A DNA stretch of 64,000 nucleotides. Origin: Desulfobacterium sp. (lineage in GTDB: Bacteria; Desulfobacterota; Desulfobacteria; Desulfobacterales; Desulfobacteraceae). The stretch covers positions 1-64,000 of the forward strand of contig JAQYWC010000008.1 of assembly GCA_030145245.1 (NCBI GenBank). Reading direction: 5' to 3'. Under the pieces are notes generated by a model. It was not told the origin of the DNA and made no database searches. It saw only the letters and a list, made by a program, of their open reading frames with translations. Of this stretch, positions 56,340 through 63,963 are shown piece after piece. Within the stretch, counting starts at the first letter, position 1. Every line of letters begins with the position of its first letter. Both the position numbers and the translations under genes were made by a program.

Positions 56340-57077
56340 ATGAAGATTCTTGTCTGCATAAAACAGGTGAGTGAAACCGTGGGGGGCATCACCCAGGTGA
56401 TGAACCGGTTTGACGAGTATGCCCTTGAGGAGGCGATCCGCATCAAAGAGCGATTCATGGCAGCAGGCCTTGACGCGGTGGTGCATGTGATTACCCTTGG
56501 GCCGGAACAGGCCGCAGCAGTGGTAAAAAGGGCCTTTGGCATGGGGGCGGACAAGGGGTGGCACCTTGTCACGGACCCGAATCAAAATGGGTCGTCGGCG
56601 GTCACGGCAGGGCTGATGGCCGGGGCTGTCAAGGGGGGTGCCTACGATCTTGTGGTGACGGGCATCATGTCCCAGGACAGGATGGAGGGCCAGACCGGCC
56701 CCATTCTTGCCGAATTGATGGGCCTTGCCTGTGCCACCGGAGTTGTTGCCACCTCCCTTGTTCCGGGATCCTCCTGCCTTACGGTGGAGCGGGAGCTGGA
56801 AAAGGGGGCGCGGGAAAGCCTTTCCATAACACTTCCGGCCCTTCTTACTGTCCAGGCGGGCATCAACACCCCCCGTTACCCAAGCCTATCCAACGTTCTC
56901 AAGGCATCGAAAAAAACCATCCAAACCCTTGTTGTGCCAGGGGGCACTGTTGACACCCAGACCACGGTTCGCCTGGAGGCGCCCTTGAAGAGCCGGGCCG
57001 GGAGAGTGCTTGGGGGAACCCTGGATGATAAGGCCCTTGCCCTGTTCACCCTGTTAAGGGAAAGGGGGATCCTATGA
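56340..57077 (+). CDS. etfB: Electron transfer flavoprotein beta subunit
   Basis: EtfB with EtfA accepts electrons from acyl-CoA dehydrogenases. The product of about 245 residues shows MKILVCIKQVSETVG, NRFDEYALEEAIRIKE, ALGPEQ-like TLGPEQAAAVVKRAFGMGAD and DLVVTGIMSQDRMEGQTGPILAELMG, followed by LPALLTVQAGINTPRYPSL. The ATG at 56340 fits the family N-terminus; the frame is open 12 codons further back, across the promoter. Its stop overlaps the etfA start by 4 bases (ATGA). It probably serves the dehydrogenases at 44691 and 50126 through a shared TetR operator. Confidence 0.93.
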   Translation: MKILVCIKQVSETVGGITQVMNRFDEYALEEAIRIKERFMAAGLDAVVHVITLGPEQAAAVVKRAFGMGADKGWHLVTDPNQNGSSAVTAGLMAGAVKGGAYDLVVTGIMSQDRMEGQTGPILAELMGLACATGVVATSLVPGSSCLTVERELEKGARESLSITLPALLTVQAGINTPRYPSLSNVLKASKKTIQTLVVPGGTVDTQTTVRLEAPLKSRAGRVLGGTLDDKALALFTLLRERGIL

Positions 57078-58087
57078 GGCAAATTGTTGTGGTTGTGGAG
57101 CATGACGCCAGTGGCATTCTACCCGTCACCCATGAGTTCATGGCCTGCGCAAAAATCCTTGGAGATCAGACCGGGGCGTCCATTTTGGCCGTGATCCCGG
57201 GAAAAGGGGAGCCTGCCATGGCCGGGGAGATCTCCTCCCTGGGGGTCGAGACCATTGATCTTGCCATCACCGGCATGGACGGCTACAACAGTGAGGCCTG
57301 GAAGGGAGCGCTTTTTCAGCTCTTTACCACCCTTGCGCCCTGGTACATCATTGTGGGCCATACGGCCACGGGAAGGGATTATGCGCCGGGCCTTGGGGTA
57401 AGGTTAGGCGGCTGTTCCATTGCCGGGGTTAACAATATTGTGTTTGATAAAACCGGCCCCCTCTTTTCAAGGCAGGTTTTGAACGGAACCCAAAACGCCC
57501 TGGTGAGGCCGGAAACAGAGCCCTGTATCGTCATGGTCCAGCCCGGCGCCTTCAGGGCACACGGGACATCTTCCCCCTTGCCCGGCAGGGTTTCCCCCTT
57601 GCCCGGCAGGGTTTCCCCCTTGCCCGGCAGGGTCATTCATATGGAGGTTCTGTTTTCGGGTGGCAAGATTCAACCCCTTGGCATCAAAACCGTCGCCACC
57701 CGGGGAGAGGACCTTGACCGGGCAGCCGTGATCGTGGCCGCAGGAAGGGGTATAGGGGAGAGGGATAATCTCCATCTCCTGGAGCGGTTTGCCGCCCTTT
57801 TTCCCAATTCGGTGGTGGGCGCTTCCCGTCCGTTGGTTGACGACGGATGGATGGAGTACCGGTTCCAGGTGGGCATCACCGGCGCCCGGGTTTCCCCAAA
57901 GCTCTACATTGCCTGCGGTATCTCGGGGTCGTCCCAGCACCTTGCCGGCATCACCGGGTCAGAATTGATCGTGAGCGTCAACTCCGATCCCAATGCCGCC
58001 ATCTTCAACCATTCGGACATCTGCATCGTTGGGGATCTCTTCGGGTTTATCAGCGCCTTTGAGCGCCTCCTCGATTTTCAAGATTAG
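57074..58087 (+). CDS. etfA: Electron transfer flavoprotein alpha subunit with a repeat insertion
   Basis: A 337-residue EtfA. The N-terminal domain starts RQIVVVVEHDASG and has HTATGRDYAPGLGVRLGG. The C-terminal FAD domain has VVAAGRGIGERDNL, VGASRPLVDDGWM, QVGITGARVSPKLYIACGIS and ISGSSQHLAGI, ending SDICIVGDLFGFI. Between them, at about residues 167-187, the peptide SPLPGRV occurs three times in a row, encoded by three perfect 21-bp units. The FAD-binding residues look intact, so the protein should work. It is the second gene of etfBA. Confidence 0.93.
   Translation: MRQIVVVVEHDASGILPVTHEFMACAKILGDQTGASILAVIPGKGEPAMAGEISSLGVETIDLAITGMDGYNSEAWKGALFQLFTTLAPWYIIVGHTATGRDYAPGLGVRLGGCSIAGVNNIVFDKTGPLFSRQVLNGTQNALVRPETEPCIVMVQPGAFRAHGTSSPLPGRVSPLPGRVSPLPGRVIHMEVLFSGGKIQPLGIKTVATRGEDLDRAAVIVAAGRGIGERDNLHLLERFAALFPNSVVGASRPLVDDGWMEYRFQVGITGARVSPKLYIACGISGSSQHLAGITGSELIVSVNSDPNAAIFNHSDICIVGDLFGFISAFERLLDFQD
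57571..57633 (+). repeat. Three perfect 21-bp tandem units inside etfA
   Basis: The 21-bp unit beginning TTCCCCCTTGCCC occurs at 57571-57591, 57592-57612 and 57613-57633 without a mismatch. The unit length keeps the frame, so copy number may vary between strains and change only the linker length. Confidence 0.95.
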
Positions 58088-58094
58088 TTCATGC

Positions 58095-58156
58095 TCCACA
58101 CGGTTGAGTTGCTCCCAAGGTTAGTTGACGATCCACACGGCTGCGTTGCTCCCAAG
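58095..58156. repeat. Imperfect tandem duplication at the 3' end of the stress-protein gene
   Basis: A 25-bp stretch beginning TCCACACGG occurs at 58095-58119 and 58132-58156 with two mismatches and a 37-bp period. The second copy encodes the last residues of the universal stress protein (minus strand); the first lies just past its stop codon. Confidence 0.8.
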
Positions 58157-59056
58157 CTGGAGAACCTTTTTGCTCACCCGGCCGATGAAGAACTCCTCCA
58201 CAAGGCTTAAGCCCCGCCGGCCCACAACGATGGTCCCAAAGCGGTTTGAGGTGGCATCGTCCACAACGGCCCTGGCCCTTGAGTATTCGTTCTGCTTTAT
58301 CTCATGGGAGACGTTTTCGGGCTTGAATCCTGAGGCAACGAGGTTTTCAATGGCCGTTTCGATCATGGGCTCCACAACGCCCCGGGTCTTCTTGAACATA
58401 TCCTCTTCCACAAGCTTCATATCGGCCGGTGCTGTTCTGTAGATGTCTGAGATGGTCCGGATCACATAGCAGATCTTGACGCTGCTTGCGTCCTTGACCA
58501 TCATGGAGCTGATACACTCCACCGCCCTTGTGGAACCGGGAGACCCGTCAAAGGCGATCATCACCTTCCTGGGGTTGGTGTAGCCCCCGACGATGATCAG
58601 GGGAATGCCCACGATTTTGCCCACAAGCTTTGTGGCGATGTTGCCCATGAGCAGATCCTTGACCCGGCTGATGCCGGTACGGCCGGTAACAACGGCGTCA
58701 AAATCGTTTTTCGACTCGTCAATGATGTCCCTTGCCACCCCCTTGATGGAGTCCTGCTGCTTGATGGTGACGGCCTTGTAGGGAAAACCCATGTCAATGA
58801 GGATCATTCTGGCGTTTTCCATCTGCTCCTTCATGGCCCGCTGGGTCTCCAGGGTCCAGGACTTGACAGAGGCCATTCTTCTCTGGAACCCCGACCCCAG
58901 GTTCATGTCCCAGAACGATTCCGGTATGTGGGTGTCCACATGGAAAAGTTGGATTTTAGTATTCTCGGGCGAGAAAAATTCGCCCGCATAGTGCACCGCC
59001 TCAAGGGAGTGGGCTGATGCATCCACGGTCACCAGGATTTTCTTGCTATGGGTCAT
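58121..59056 (-). CDS. Universal stress protein with two Usp domains
   Basis: A 311-residue tandem UspA-type protein. Both halves keep the nucleotide-binding pattern G-2x-G-9x-G: GRTGISRVKDLLMG in the first and GRRGLSLVEEFFIG in the second, each preceded by a beta strand (AVVTGR, TIVVGR). The protein probably binds ATP. Tandem Usp proteins respond to stress or growth arrest, but the exact role is unknown. It converges on etfA with 33 bases between them, part of which duplicates its own 3' end. A short palindrome lies upstream of its start. Confidence 0.9.
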   Translation of the reverse strand: MTHSKKILVTVDASAHSLEAVHYAGEFFSPENTKIQLFHVDTHIPESFWDMNLGSGFQRRMASVKSWTLETQRAMKEQMENARMILIDMGFPYKAVTIKQQDSIKGVARDIIDESKNDFDAVVTGRTGISRVKDLLMGNIATKLVGKIVGIPLIIVGGYTNPRKVMIAFDGSPGSTRAVECISSMMVKDASSVKICYVIRTISDIYRTAPADMKLVEEDMFKKTRGVVEPMIETAIENLVASGFKPENVSHEIKQNEYSRARAVVDDATSNRFGTIVVGRRGLSLVEEFFIGRVSKKVLQLGSNAAVWIVN

Positions 59057-59090
59057 GACAGACCTCCATTCTTATGGGTCCTAAGTTAAA

Positions 59091-59105
59091 CTTAGTGATC
59101 GGATC
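59091..59105. promoter_or_regulatory. Short palindrome upstream of the stress-protein gene
   Basis: CTAAGTT-A-AACTTAG is a 15-bp perfect palindrome about 35 bases before the start of the Usp gene. It may be an operator; no family is assigned. Confidence 0.4.
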
Positions 59106-59217
59106 CACAAAGGGGGGATACAGGGGGGCAATGGGAACGACGCTCGGTTTTCGCCCCTGAAGCAGTGCGGGATGAAACAAAGAGTATGTCCCAATACTAT
59201 ACCAAGGAGCTGGGGGG

Positions 59218-59258
59218 TTGACAAACCTTTTTAAATTGATTAGTTTGAGCCTAACAAA
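59218..59258 (+). promoter_or_regulatory. Promoter and possible operator of the MarR gene
   Basis: TTGACA (59218-59223) and TAGTTT (59241-59246) are spaced by 17 bp. The imperfect inverted repeat TTGATTAG (59236-59243) / CTAACAAA (59251-59258) covers the -10, a usual place for MarR autorepression. Confidence 0.5.
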
Positions 59259-59267
59259 CAATATAGA

Positions 59268-59708
59268 GTGAATGAGATGACCGAGAATGACCGTTTGCAG
59301 CAAACCGTAAAAGAATTTTATGAGGCTTCCACAGCCTGTAGCCTGGAGATTGCTGAGCAGTTGGGGATGTCCGGGCTCCAGGTTAACCAGATCCATTATC
59401 TGAAACTTATTGATGAGCACGAGAATCTCACCTTCAGCCGCATGGCCAAGCTTCTCAAGATCACGAAACCATCGGTGACGGAAATCGTGAACAAACTGAT
59501 CAAGCTTGAATGTGTCAACAAGCTTCGATCTCCGGATGACGGCAGGATCTTTTTCATGGAACTCACGGAAAAAGGCAAAAATATTGCCCGCTCCCGAACC
59601 CTTTCCGAGAATAAAATGGCGGACCTTATTCGAAACAAACTCGATCCGGCTGAAAGGGAAACCTTTATCCACTTGCTTGAAAAGATCGCCGGCCCGTCTT
59701 CCCTCTAA
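59268..59708 (+). CDS. MarR-family transcriptional regulator
   Basis: A 146-residue winged-helix regulator. It shows helix-turn-helix LTFSRMAKLLKITKPSVTEIVNKLIKLECV and the wing KLRSPDDGRIFFMELTEKGK. The frame opens with GTG 59268; ATG 59277 (MTENDRL) is a close alternative. MarR proteins usually repress their own and neighbouring genes and respond to small molecules or redox. The neighbour downstream is a broken Fe-S flavoprotein gene, perhaps its former target. Confidence 0.88.
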   Translation: MNEMTENDRLQQTVKEFYEASTACSLEIAEQLGMSGLQVNQIHYLKLIDEHENLTFSRMAKLLKITKPSVTEIVNKLIKLECVNKLRSPDDGRIFFMELTEKGKNIARSRTLSENKMADLIRNKLDPAERETFIHLLEKIAGPSSL

Positions 59709-59750
59709 AAGGGGGAAGGGCTGATTTTTCTCTCTCTTATTCTCTCTTGA

Positions 59751-60251
59751 AGCTGCTTTGCCTGCAAGAAAAAGGGGGGGAAGCATTATGGTTCCTGCGC
59801 CTTAAAAGATGACCTGACCCCTGTGCTGGAAAAAATAAATCATGCCCATGCCTTGATTTTGGGATCTCCCATCTATTTCGGGTCGGTAGCCGGTGAAATG
59901 CGCTCATTCATGGAACGTCTCCTGTTCCCCAAATTTGTGTATGCCGATCCCTATCAGACCCTGTTTCCCGGAACCATCAACACAGGGGTTATCTATACCA
60001 TGAATCTGAGCGAAGAGGGGATGAAAGCGATGGGGTTTGAGTCCCATCTCGGTTTGAATGAAACGATGTTACAGATGGTCTTTGGCCGATCAGAATCTCT
60101 CTTCTGCCATGACACCTGTCAGTTCAAGGATTATTCAACCGTGGTCCAGTCCCGTTTTGATCCGGAAAAAAAGGCCCGGCGGCGGGAAGAGGTTTTTCCG
60201 AAAGATTGTGAAAAAGCGTTTGATATGGGCCGTCGTTTTGCCATGAAGTAA
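59751..60251 (+). pseudogene. 5'-truncated iron-sulfur flavoprotein / NADPH-dependent FMN reductase family
   Basis: The frame from 59751 reads CFACKKKGGKHYGSC, then KDDLTPVLEKI, ALILGSPIYFGSVAGEMRSFMERLLFP and later FDPEKKARRREEVFPKDC. This is the middle and end of an iron-sulfur flavoprotein of the flavodoxin-like FMN-reductase family. Homology begins at the cysteine cluster. An in-frame stop (TGA 59748) lies just before it, and the MarR gene ends only 40 bases upstream. The first 45-50 residues, including the FMN-phosphate loop, are therefore missing. The longest frame with a start codon (GTG 59823) also lacks the cysteine cluster. It looks like a deletion remnant. Confidence 0.75.
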
Positions 60252-60286
60252 GCCGTTGAAACGCGATACAGATTCAATGACCCGGG

Positions 60287-60469
60287 TCAGATGCCGAAGC
60301 GGTTGCGATATTTCCCCGGTAGAACATTCAGGTTTCGCATAAATGCCCGTCTCATTTTTTCAGCAGAACCAAATCCGCTTAGATCAGCGACCTGTTCCAT
60401 GGAGATATGTCTGACTGAAATAGCTATATTCGATTCCATGGCTTGTTTTAATCGGGATTTTCTCTTTTT
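60287..60469 (-). pseudogene. Remnant of an AraC-family regulator (second HTH)
   Basis: On the minus strand a 60-residue frame reads RLKQAMESNIAISVRHISME, then QVADLSGFGSAEKMRRAFM and RNLNVLPGKYRNRFGI before a stop at 60289-60287. This is the typical end of an AraC/XylS DNA-binding domain, with the second helix-turn-helix and the PGKYRNRF tail. Upstream the frame is closed by TGA at 60472-60470, and no ligand domain or first helix-turn-helix remains. It is a gene fragment. A plus-strand open frame at the same place is only its shadow. Confidence 0.75.
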
Positions 60470-60583
60470 TCAATGATTTTGTCTGAATTTGCAGGTTTAT
60501 TGTCATTTCCTTTTGTTCTTTTCCAGGGTAGTCTCTTTCATCAATCAGGAAAGGATGCTAATTCCCAAAGGAAAAGGAAAAAA

Positions 60584-61036
60584 ATGAGCAAAGAAAAAAG
60601 TAACAAACGAGCAGAAGAACTCTTTCTCTCCGGGCTCTATTGCGCGGAAAGCGTGCTTGTGGCCATTGCGGAAAAACAGGGGATCGATTCTCCCCTTGTT
60701 CCGGGAATTGCATCCGGGTTCTGCAGCGGGGTGTCCCGAACCAATGATATCTGCGGGGCTGTGTCCGGCGGGATTATTGCGTTGGGCATGGTCATGGGGC
60801 GAAACAGCGCAAATGGGTCCCTGGACAATATCTATGCCTGTGTTGAGGCGCTCAAGGCCCGGTTTGAAAATGAGTTTGGATCGTGCAACTGCTTCCGCCT
60901 TACAGGGTGTGATTTTCGGACGGATGAGGGCCAGGAGAGGTTCGGCAGACAGGAACTCCATGTGAAATGCTGTGAATTTGTCGGCAAGTCGGCGTTCTGG
61001 GTGGACCAACTGGTGATGGAAAACAGGGAAAAGTAG
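60584..61036 (+). CDS. C_GCAxxG_C_C family (split-Soret-like) redox protein
   Basis: The protein of about 150 residues has the spaced-cysteine pattern of the C_GCAxxG_C_C family: LYCAESVL, ASGFCSGVSR, DICGAVSGGIIALGMVMGR, IYACVEAL and late GSCNCFRLTGC and KCCEFVG. These proteins are common in anaerobes and are thought to bind a metal or Fe-S centre in redox processes. The exact function is unknown. ATG 60584 follows AAAGGAAAAGG; the longer frame upstream has no family similarity. It stands alone between the decayed region and the sigma-factor operon. Confidence 0.85.
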   Translation: MSKEKSNKRAEELFLSGLYCAESVLVAIAEKQGIDSPLVPGIASGFCSGVSRTNDICGAVSGGIIALGMVMGRNSANGSLDNIYACVEALKARFENEFGSCNCFRLTGCDFRTDEGQERFGRQELHVKCCEFVGKSAFWVDQLVMENREK

Positions 61037-61176
61037 AATAGTTGACAATGTGGGATCTTCATGGTGGGGGTATAATTAATTTTTATTTGAACAATCCCTG
61101 ATCTCCGGTGTCATACCCAATAGAGACGCAAGATGGTTGCAATTGTTTGTTAACCGGGTATGAATGGAGGTGTGAA

Positions 61177-61599
61177 ATGAAAAAAATGATTGCCATGACA
61201 CTTGTTACAGGGATGCTACTCGCGGTTTCCGTGGTGCCGGGCCACGCTGGGTCAAGGGAGCAACATCTGGTTGAGGGGATCATCATCGGCACCGGCGCCG
61301 TGATTATCGGTACTGCCATTGCCCATGAGATCCGTGGTAATGGGGGGGCCTGTGTGGTGAAGCAGCGCCGGCAGTACAGGCACCGGAACCGACACCAAAA
61401 CCGGGATCGCAGGCATGGCCGGGTTGAGCGGGTTGAGCGGGTGTGGGTCGAACCCATCTATGGCGTGCGCTGGAAATCCGGGCATTATAACCGCAGGGGA
61501 TTCTGGGTGCAGGGCCGGCATGAGAAGGTGATCGTAAGGGACGGCTTCTGGGAAAAGAAGCGGAAGCGGAACCGGAACCGGAACCGGCGGCCGTATTGA
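61177..61599 (+). CDS. Small secreted Arg-rich protein of unknown function
   Basis: The protein of about 140 residues starts with a signal peptide (KKMIAMTLVTGMLLAVSVVPGHAG). A hydrophobic stretch follows (EGIIIGTGAVIIGTAIAHEI), then a strongly basic half with HRNRHQNRDRRHGRVERVE and a tail KKRKRNRNRNRRPY. The GHYNRRGFWVQGRHEK part resembles YXWxxG-type motifs of small envelope proteins. TGGAGGTG precedes the ATG. It lies 32 bases upstream of an ECF sigma factor gene and may belong to its operon. I do not recognise a function. Confidence 0.75.
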   Translation: MKKMIAMTLVTGMLLAVSVVPGHAGSREQHLVEGIIIGTGAVIIGTAIAHEIRGNGGACVVKQRRQYRHRNRHQNRDRRHGRVERVERVWVEPIYGVRWKSGHYNRRGFWVQGRHEKVIVRDGFWEKKRKRNRNRNRRPY

Positions 61600-61631
61600 T
61601 CCTGGACTCGGGTCTCCTTTGATAGGGTGAT

Positions 61632-62210
61632 GTGGAAATAAAAACGACAAAAGAGCTGGATGAAAAAGAGCTGATCAAAGGGCTGAAGCAAGGGCGGGAA
61701 CAAGCGTTCAGCCTCCTTGTTCATCGTTATCGGGATCGCTTGACAAGGGTGGCCTATGGTATTGTTCTGGAGCGGGAGGAGAGCCTTGAGATCGTCCAGG
61801 ATGTCTTTGTGAGCGTGTACAAAAATATTGGCAGCTTCAGGGGGGACGCCGGGCTTTCCACCTGGCTTGTACGGATCACCATCAACCTGAGTTTGAACTG
61901 GAAACGGCGCTGGAAGCGAAGGTTCAGGTGGGCCCACCGCTCCCTTGACTCCCAGGCCTTTGTCACGGAAACGGAAAAGAGGGGTGATACCCCTGAAGCC
62001 CAATACCGGGGCAAGGAGCTTGAGGCCCGTATCATGGACGCCGTGGGCAAGTTGCCGGACAGGACCCGGGCCGTGTTTGTGCTCAACACCCTTGAGGGGC
62101 TCTCCTATGGGGAGATTGGCCAGGCCCTGGAGATAAAGATCGGTACCGTGAAATCAAGGCTTTTCCAGGCAAGAAAGCAAATTGCCAAAGCTTTGGGGGA
62201 AGAGAAGTAG
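61632..62210 (+). CDS. ECF-type RNA polymerase sigma factor
   Basis: A 192-residue extracytoplasmic-function sigma factor. Region 2 shows AFSLLVHRYRDRLTRVAYGI and EIVQDVFVSVYKNIGSFRGD. Region 4 shows LPDRTRAVFVLNTLEGLSYGEIGQALEIKIGTVKSRLFQARKQI. Between them is a basic linker (NWKRRWKRRFRW). It starts at GTG 61632 with AGGGTG upstream. It ends directly before an anti-sigma gene with a zinc-binding motif, so it is probably held inactive until an envelope signal releases it. Confidence 0.93.
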   Translation: MEIKTTKELDEKELIKGLKQGREQAFSLLVHRYRDRLTRVAYGIVLEREESLEIVQDVFVSVYKNIGSFRGDAGLSTWLVRITINLSLNWKRRWKRRFRWAHRSLDSQAFVTETEKRGDTPEAQYRGKELEARIMDAVGKLPDRTRAVFVLNTLEGLSYGEIGQALEIKIGTVKSRLFQARKQIAKALGEEK

Positions 62211-62699
62211 ATGGAAACTTTTAAGTCAAACCACCAATGCAGACGTTATGATGCCAAAACCCTGGGCCTCTACCTTGATAGGGAACTCGCCCCGGACGAG
62301 TTGCATGGGATTGAAAAGCATCTCAGCTCCTGCAGCCATTGCAGGTCTGTTGTTGAAAATATGGAGCGGCTCTCCCAAACCTTCAGCCAGGGGGTTGACC
62401 AGGGGATCTCAGGCCTCGCCCATGGCGTGTCCGGGGAGGGAATCCTTGTCCGGATAAAGGAGGAAAAGCGGTCCTTTTGGGCAGATCTTGCGGATTTGAT
62501 GACCGCCGGAAGAAATGTCTTGCAGCTGGCTTCCATTGCTGCAATACTTCTCGCCACTGTCATCTGTTATCATGGGGACACGGTTGTGCCAACCGGACCC
62601 AGCGCCATTGTAAACTCGGTGGACGGAGAGATCGCATCGGTGATGATTTTAGAGACACAGGCGTCAAAACATACGATAATCTGGTATACGGAGAGCTGA
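62211..62699 (+). CDS. Zinc-binding membrane anti-sigma factor
   Basis: A 162-residue anti-sigma factor. The cytoplasmic N-terminal domain has the ZAS zinc motif H-x3-C-x2-C (HLSSCSHC, residues about 38-45), which binds ECF sigma factors. A single membrane helix (VLQLASIAAILLATVICY) follows near 103-121, and a short periplasmic tail ends IIWYTES. It starts right after the sigma factor stop. It should keep the upstream sigma factor inactive until a periplasmic or redox signal is sensed. Confidence 0.9.
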   Translation: METFKSNHQCRRYDAKTLGLYLDRELAPDELHGIEKHLSSCSHCRSVVENMERLSQTFSQGVDQGISGLAHGVSGEGILVRIKEEKRSFWADLADLMTAGRNVLQLASIAAILLATVICYHGDTVVPTGPSAIVNSVDGEIASVMILETQASKHTIIWYTES

Positions 62700-62715
62700 A
62701 CCGCGGAAGGAAAAC

Positions 62716-63165
62716 ATGATCAGAACCTTGAAACCCCTAGTGATCTTTTTTGCTATTGCCCTATTGTTGCCGGGAGAACTGCTGGCGGGCGCAAGTGTCA
62801 GGACCGGTATCAGGGTGATCCATGCCTCGTCGGACGCTGTCCATGTGGATCCGGGCTTGAGGGATATCGGCCCGGAACTCGAATCCGTGTTCAGATACAC
62901 ATCCTACACGCTTCTTAAGCAGACTTCCATGGATCTTGTCCCTGGCAACCAGGGCCGGGTTCGGCTGCCCGGCGGCAGAACCCTTGAGGTGGAACCCCTG
63001 GATCTTAAGGGCCGGCGGATCAAGTACCGCATCGCGATCTTCAAACAGGGGGCCAGGGTGTTTGGCACGGAAGTGCTGTTGAGAAACCGCGGCAGCATCA
63101 CCATCGGGGGGCCGCGGTTTAAGAACGGTTACCTTCTCTTCAACATCTCCGGGACCCGCAAATAG
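62716..63165 (+). CDS. Secreted protein of unknown function in the sigma-factor operon
   Basis: A 149-residue protein with a signal peptide (PLVIFFAIALLLPGELLAG), followed by RVIHASSD, VHVDPGLRDIGPELESVFRYTSY, GRVRLPGGRTLEVEPL and GSITIGGPRFKNGYLLFNIS. It looks like a small beta-rich periplasmic domain. It starts 16 bases after the anti-sigma gene and so is probably controlled by the same sigma factor. Similar small proteins occur with ECF sigma/anti-sigma pairs in related genomes, but I cannot name the family. Confidence 0.75.
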   Translation: MIRTLKPLVIFFAIALLLPGELLAGASVRTGIRVIHASSDAVHVDPGLRDIGPELESVFRYTSYTLLKQTSMDLVPGNQGRVRLPGGRTLEVEPLDLKGRRIKYRIAIFKQGARVFGTEVLLRNRGSITIGGPRFKNGYLLFNISGTRK

Positions 63166-63239
63166 CCGCACGCTGCTGCTGGCTTAATGCCCCTTCTCCG
63201 GAGCATGGGTCCCATGTCGCAAGTGGGGTGTTGGCATTT

Positions 63240-63291
63240 TTCCCTAACCTTTCTAAGCCAAAACAACACGAAAATCAGGGATAAGAATCTA
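63240..63291. repeat. Dispersed intergenic repeat shared with 54-135
   Basis: A shorter copy of the element at 54-135. It directly precedes the stop codon of the permease gene at 63289 and follows the sigma-factor operon. Confidence 0.6.
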
Positions 63292-63963
63292 ATGGGTGCC
63301 GTTGATCTGCATGCGTTTTTCAAGCATGTGAAGCAGTTTTGCAATGGTCATGGTCATGGCAAGATAGATGAGGGCCACCGCCATCCACACCTCAAAGGAG
63401 CGGAAGTTCACCGCGATGATCTCCTGGCCCTGGCGGGTGAGTTCGCCAACGCCGATCACCACCAGCAGGGAGGTGTCCTTGAGGCTGATGATGAACTGGT
63501 TGCCCAGGGGCGGGATCATCCGCTTAAAAGCCTGGGGCCAGATCACATAGATCATGGACTGGAAGTTGGTCAGCCCGATGGAACGGGCCGCCTCGCCCTG
63601 GCCCACGTTGATGGACTGGACAGCGCCCCGGACGATTTCGGAGATGTAAGCCCCGGAGTTCACGGCAATGGCCACAATGCCGGCGGTCAGCGGCGGTACC
63701 CGCATGCCCAGGGCCAGGGGCAGGCCGAAATAGAGGAACATCACCTGGACCATGAGGGGGGTGCCCCGGACCGATTCCACATAGATGGTGGTGATGCGGT
63801 TTATAAATTTGTTCCGTGAAAGCTTGCCGACGCCTGCCAGGGCGCCAAGAATGAATCCGAAAAAAAGGCCGACCAGGGTGATGTAGATGGTCAGTTTCGC
63901 CCCGTTCATCAGAACGGGAATCGATTCCCAGATGACGCTTGCTTCAAAATTAAATTGAGTCAT
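63289..63963 (-). CDS. Amino-acid ABC transporter permease (GlnP/HisM family)
   Basis: A 224-residue permease of the polar amino-acid family. It begins with LMNGAKLTIYITLVGLFFGF, shows IYVESVRGTPLMVQVMFLYFGLP, and has the ATPase-contact loop ARSIGLTNFQSMIYVIWPQAFKR. About five membrane helices are present, as usual. It differs from the long permeases at 9058-11322 and belongs to another transporter, whose binding protein would lie beyond the window edge. The ribosome site before ATG 63963 is weak. Confidence 0.92.
   Translation of the reverse strand: MTQFNFEASVIWESIPVLMNGAKLTIYITLVGLFFGFILGALAGVGKLSRNKFINRITTIYVESVRGTPLMVQVMFLYFGLPLALGMRVPPLTAGIVAIAVNSGAYISEIVRGAVQSINVGQGEAARSIGLTNFQSMIYVIWPQAFKRMIPPLGNQFIISLKDTSLLVVIGVGELTRQGQEIIAVNFRSFEVWMAVALIYLAMTMTIAKLLHMLEKRMQINGTH

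Noticed and set aside
60291-60476. Plus-strand 61-codon open frame
   Set aside because: It is the complement of the AraC helix-turn-helix remnant on the minus strand.
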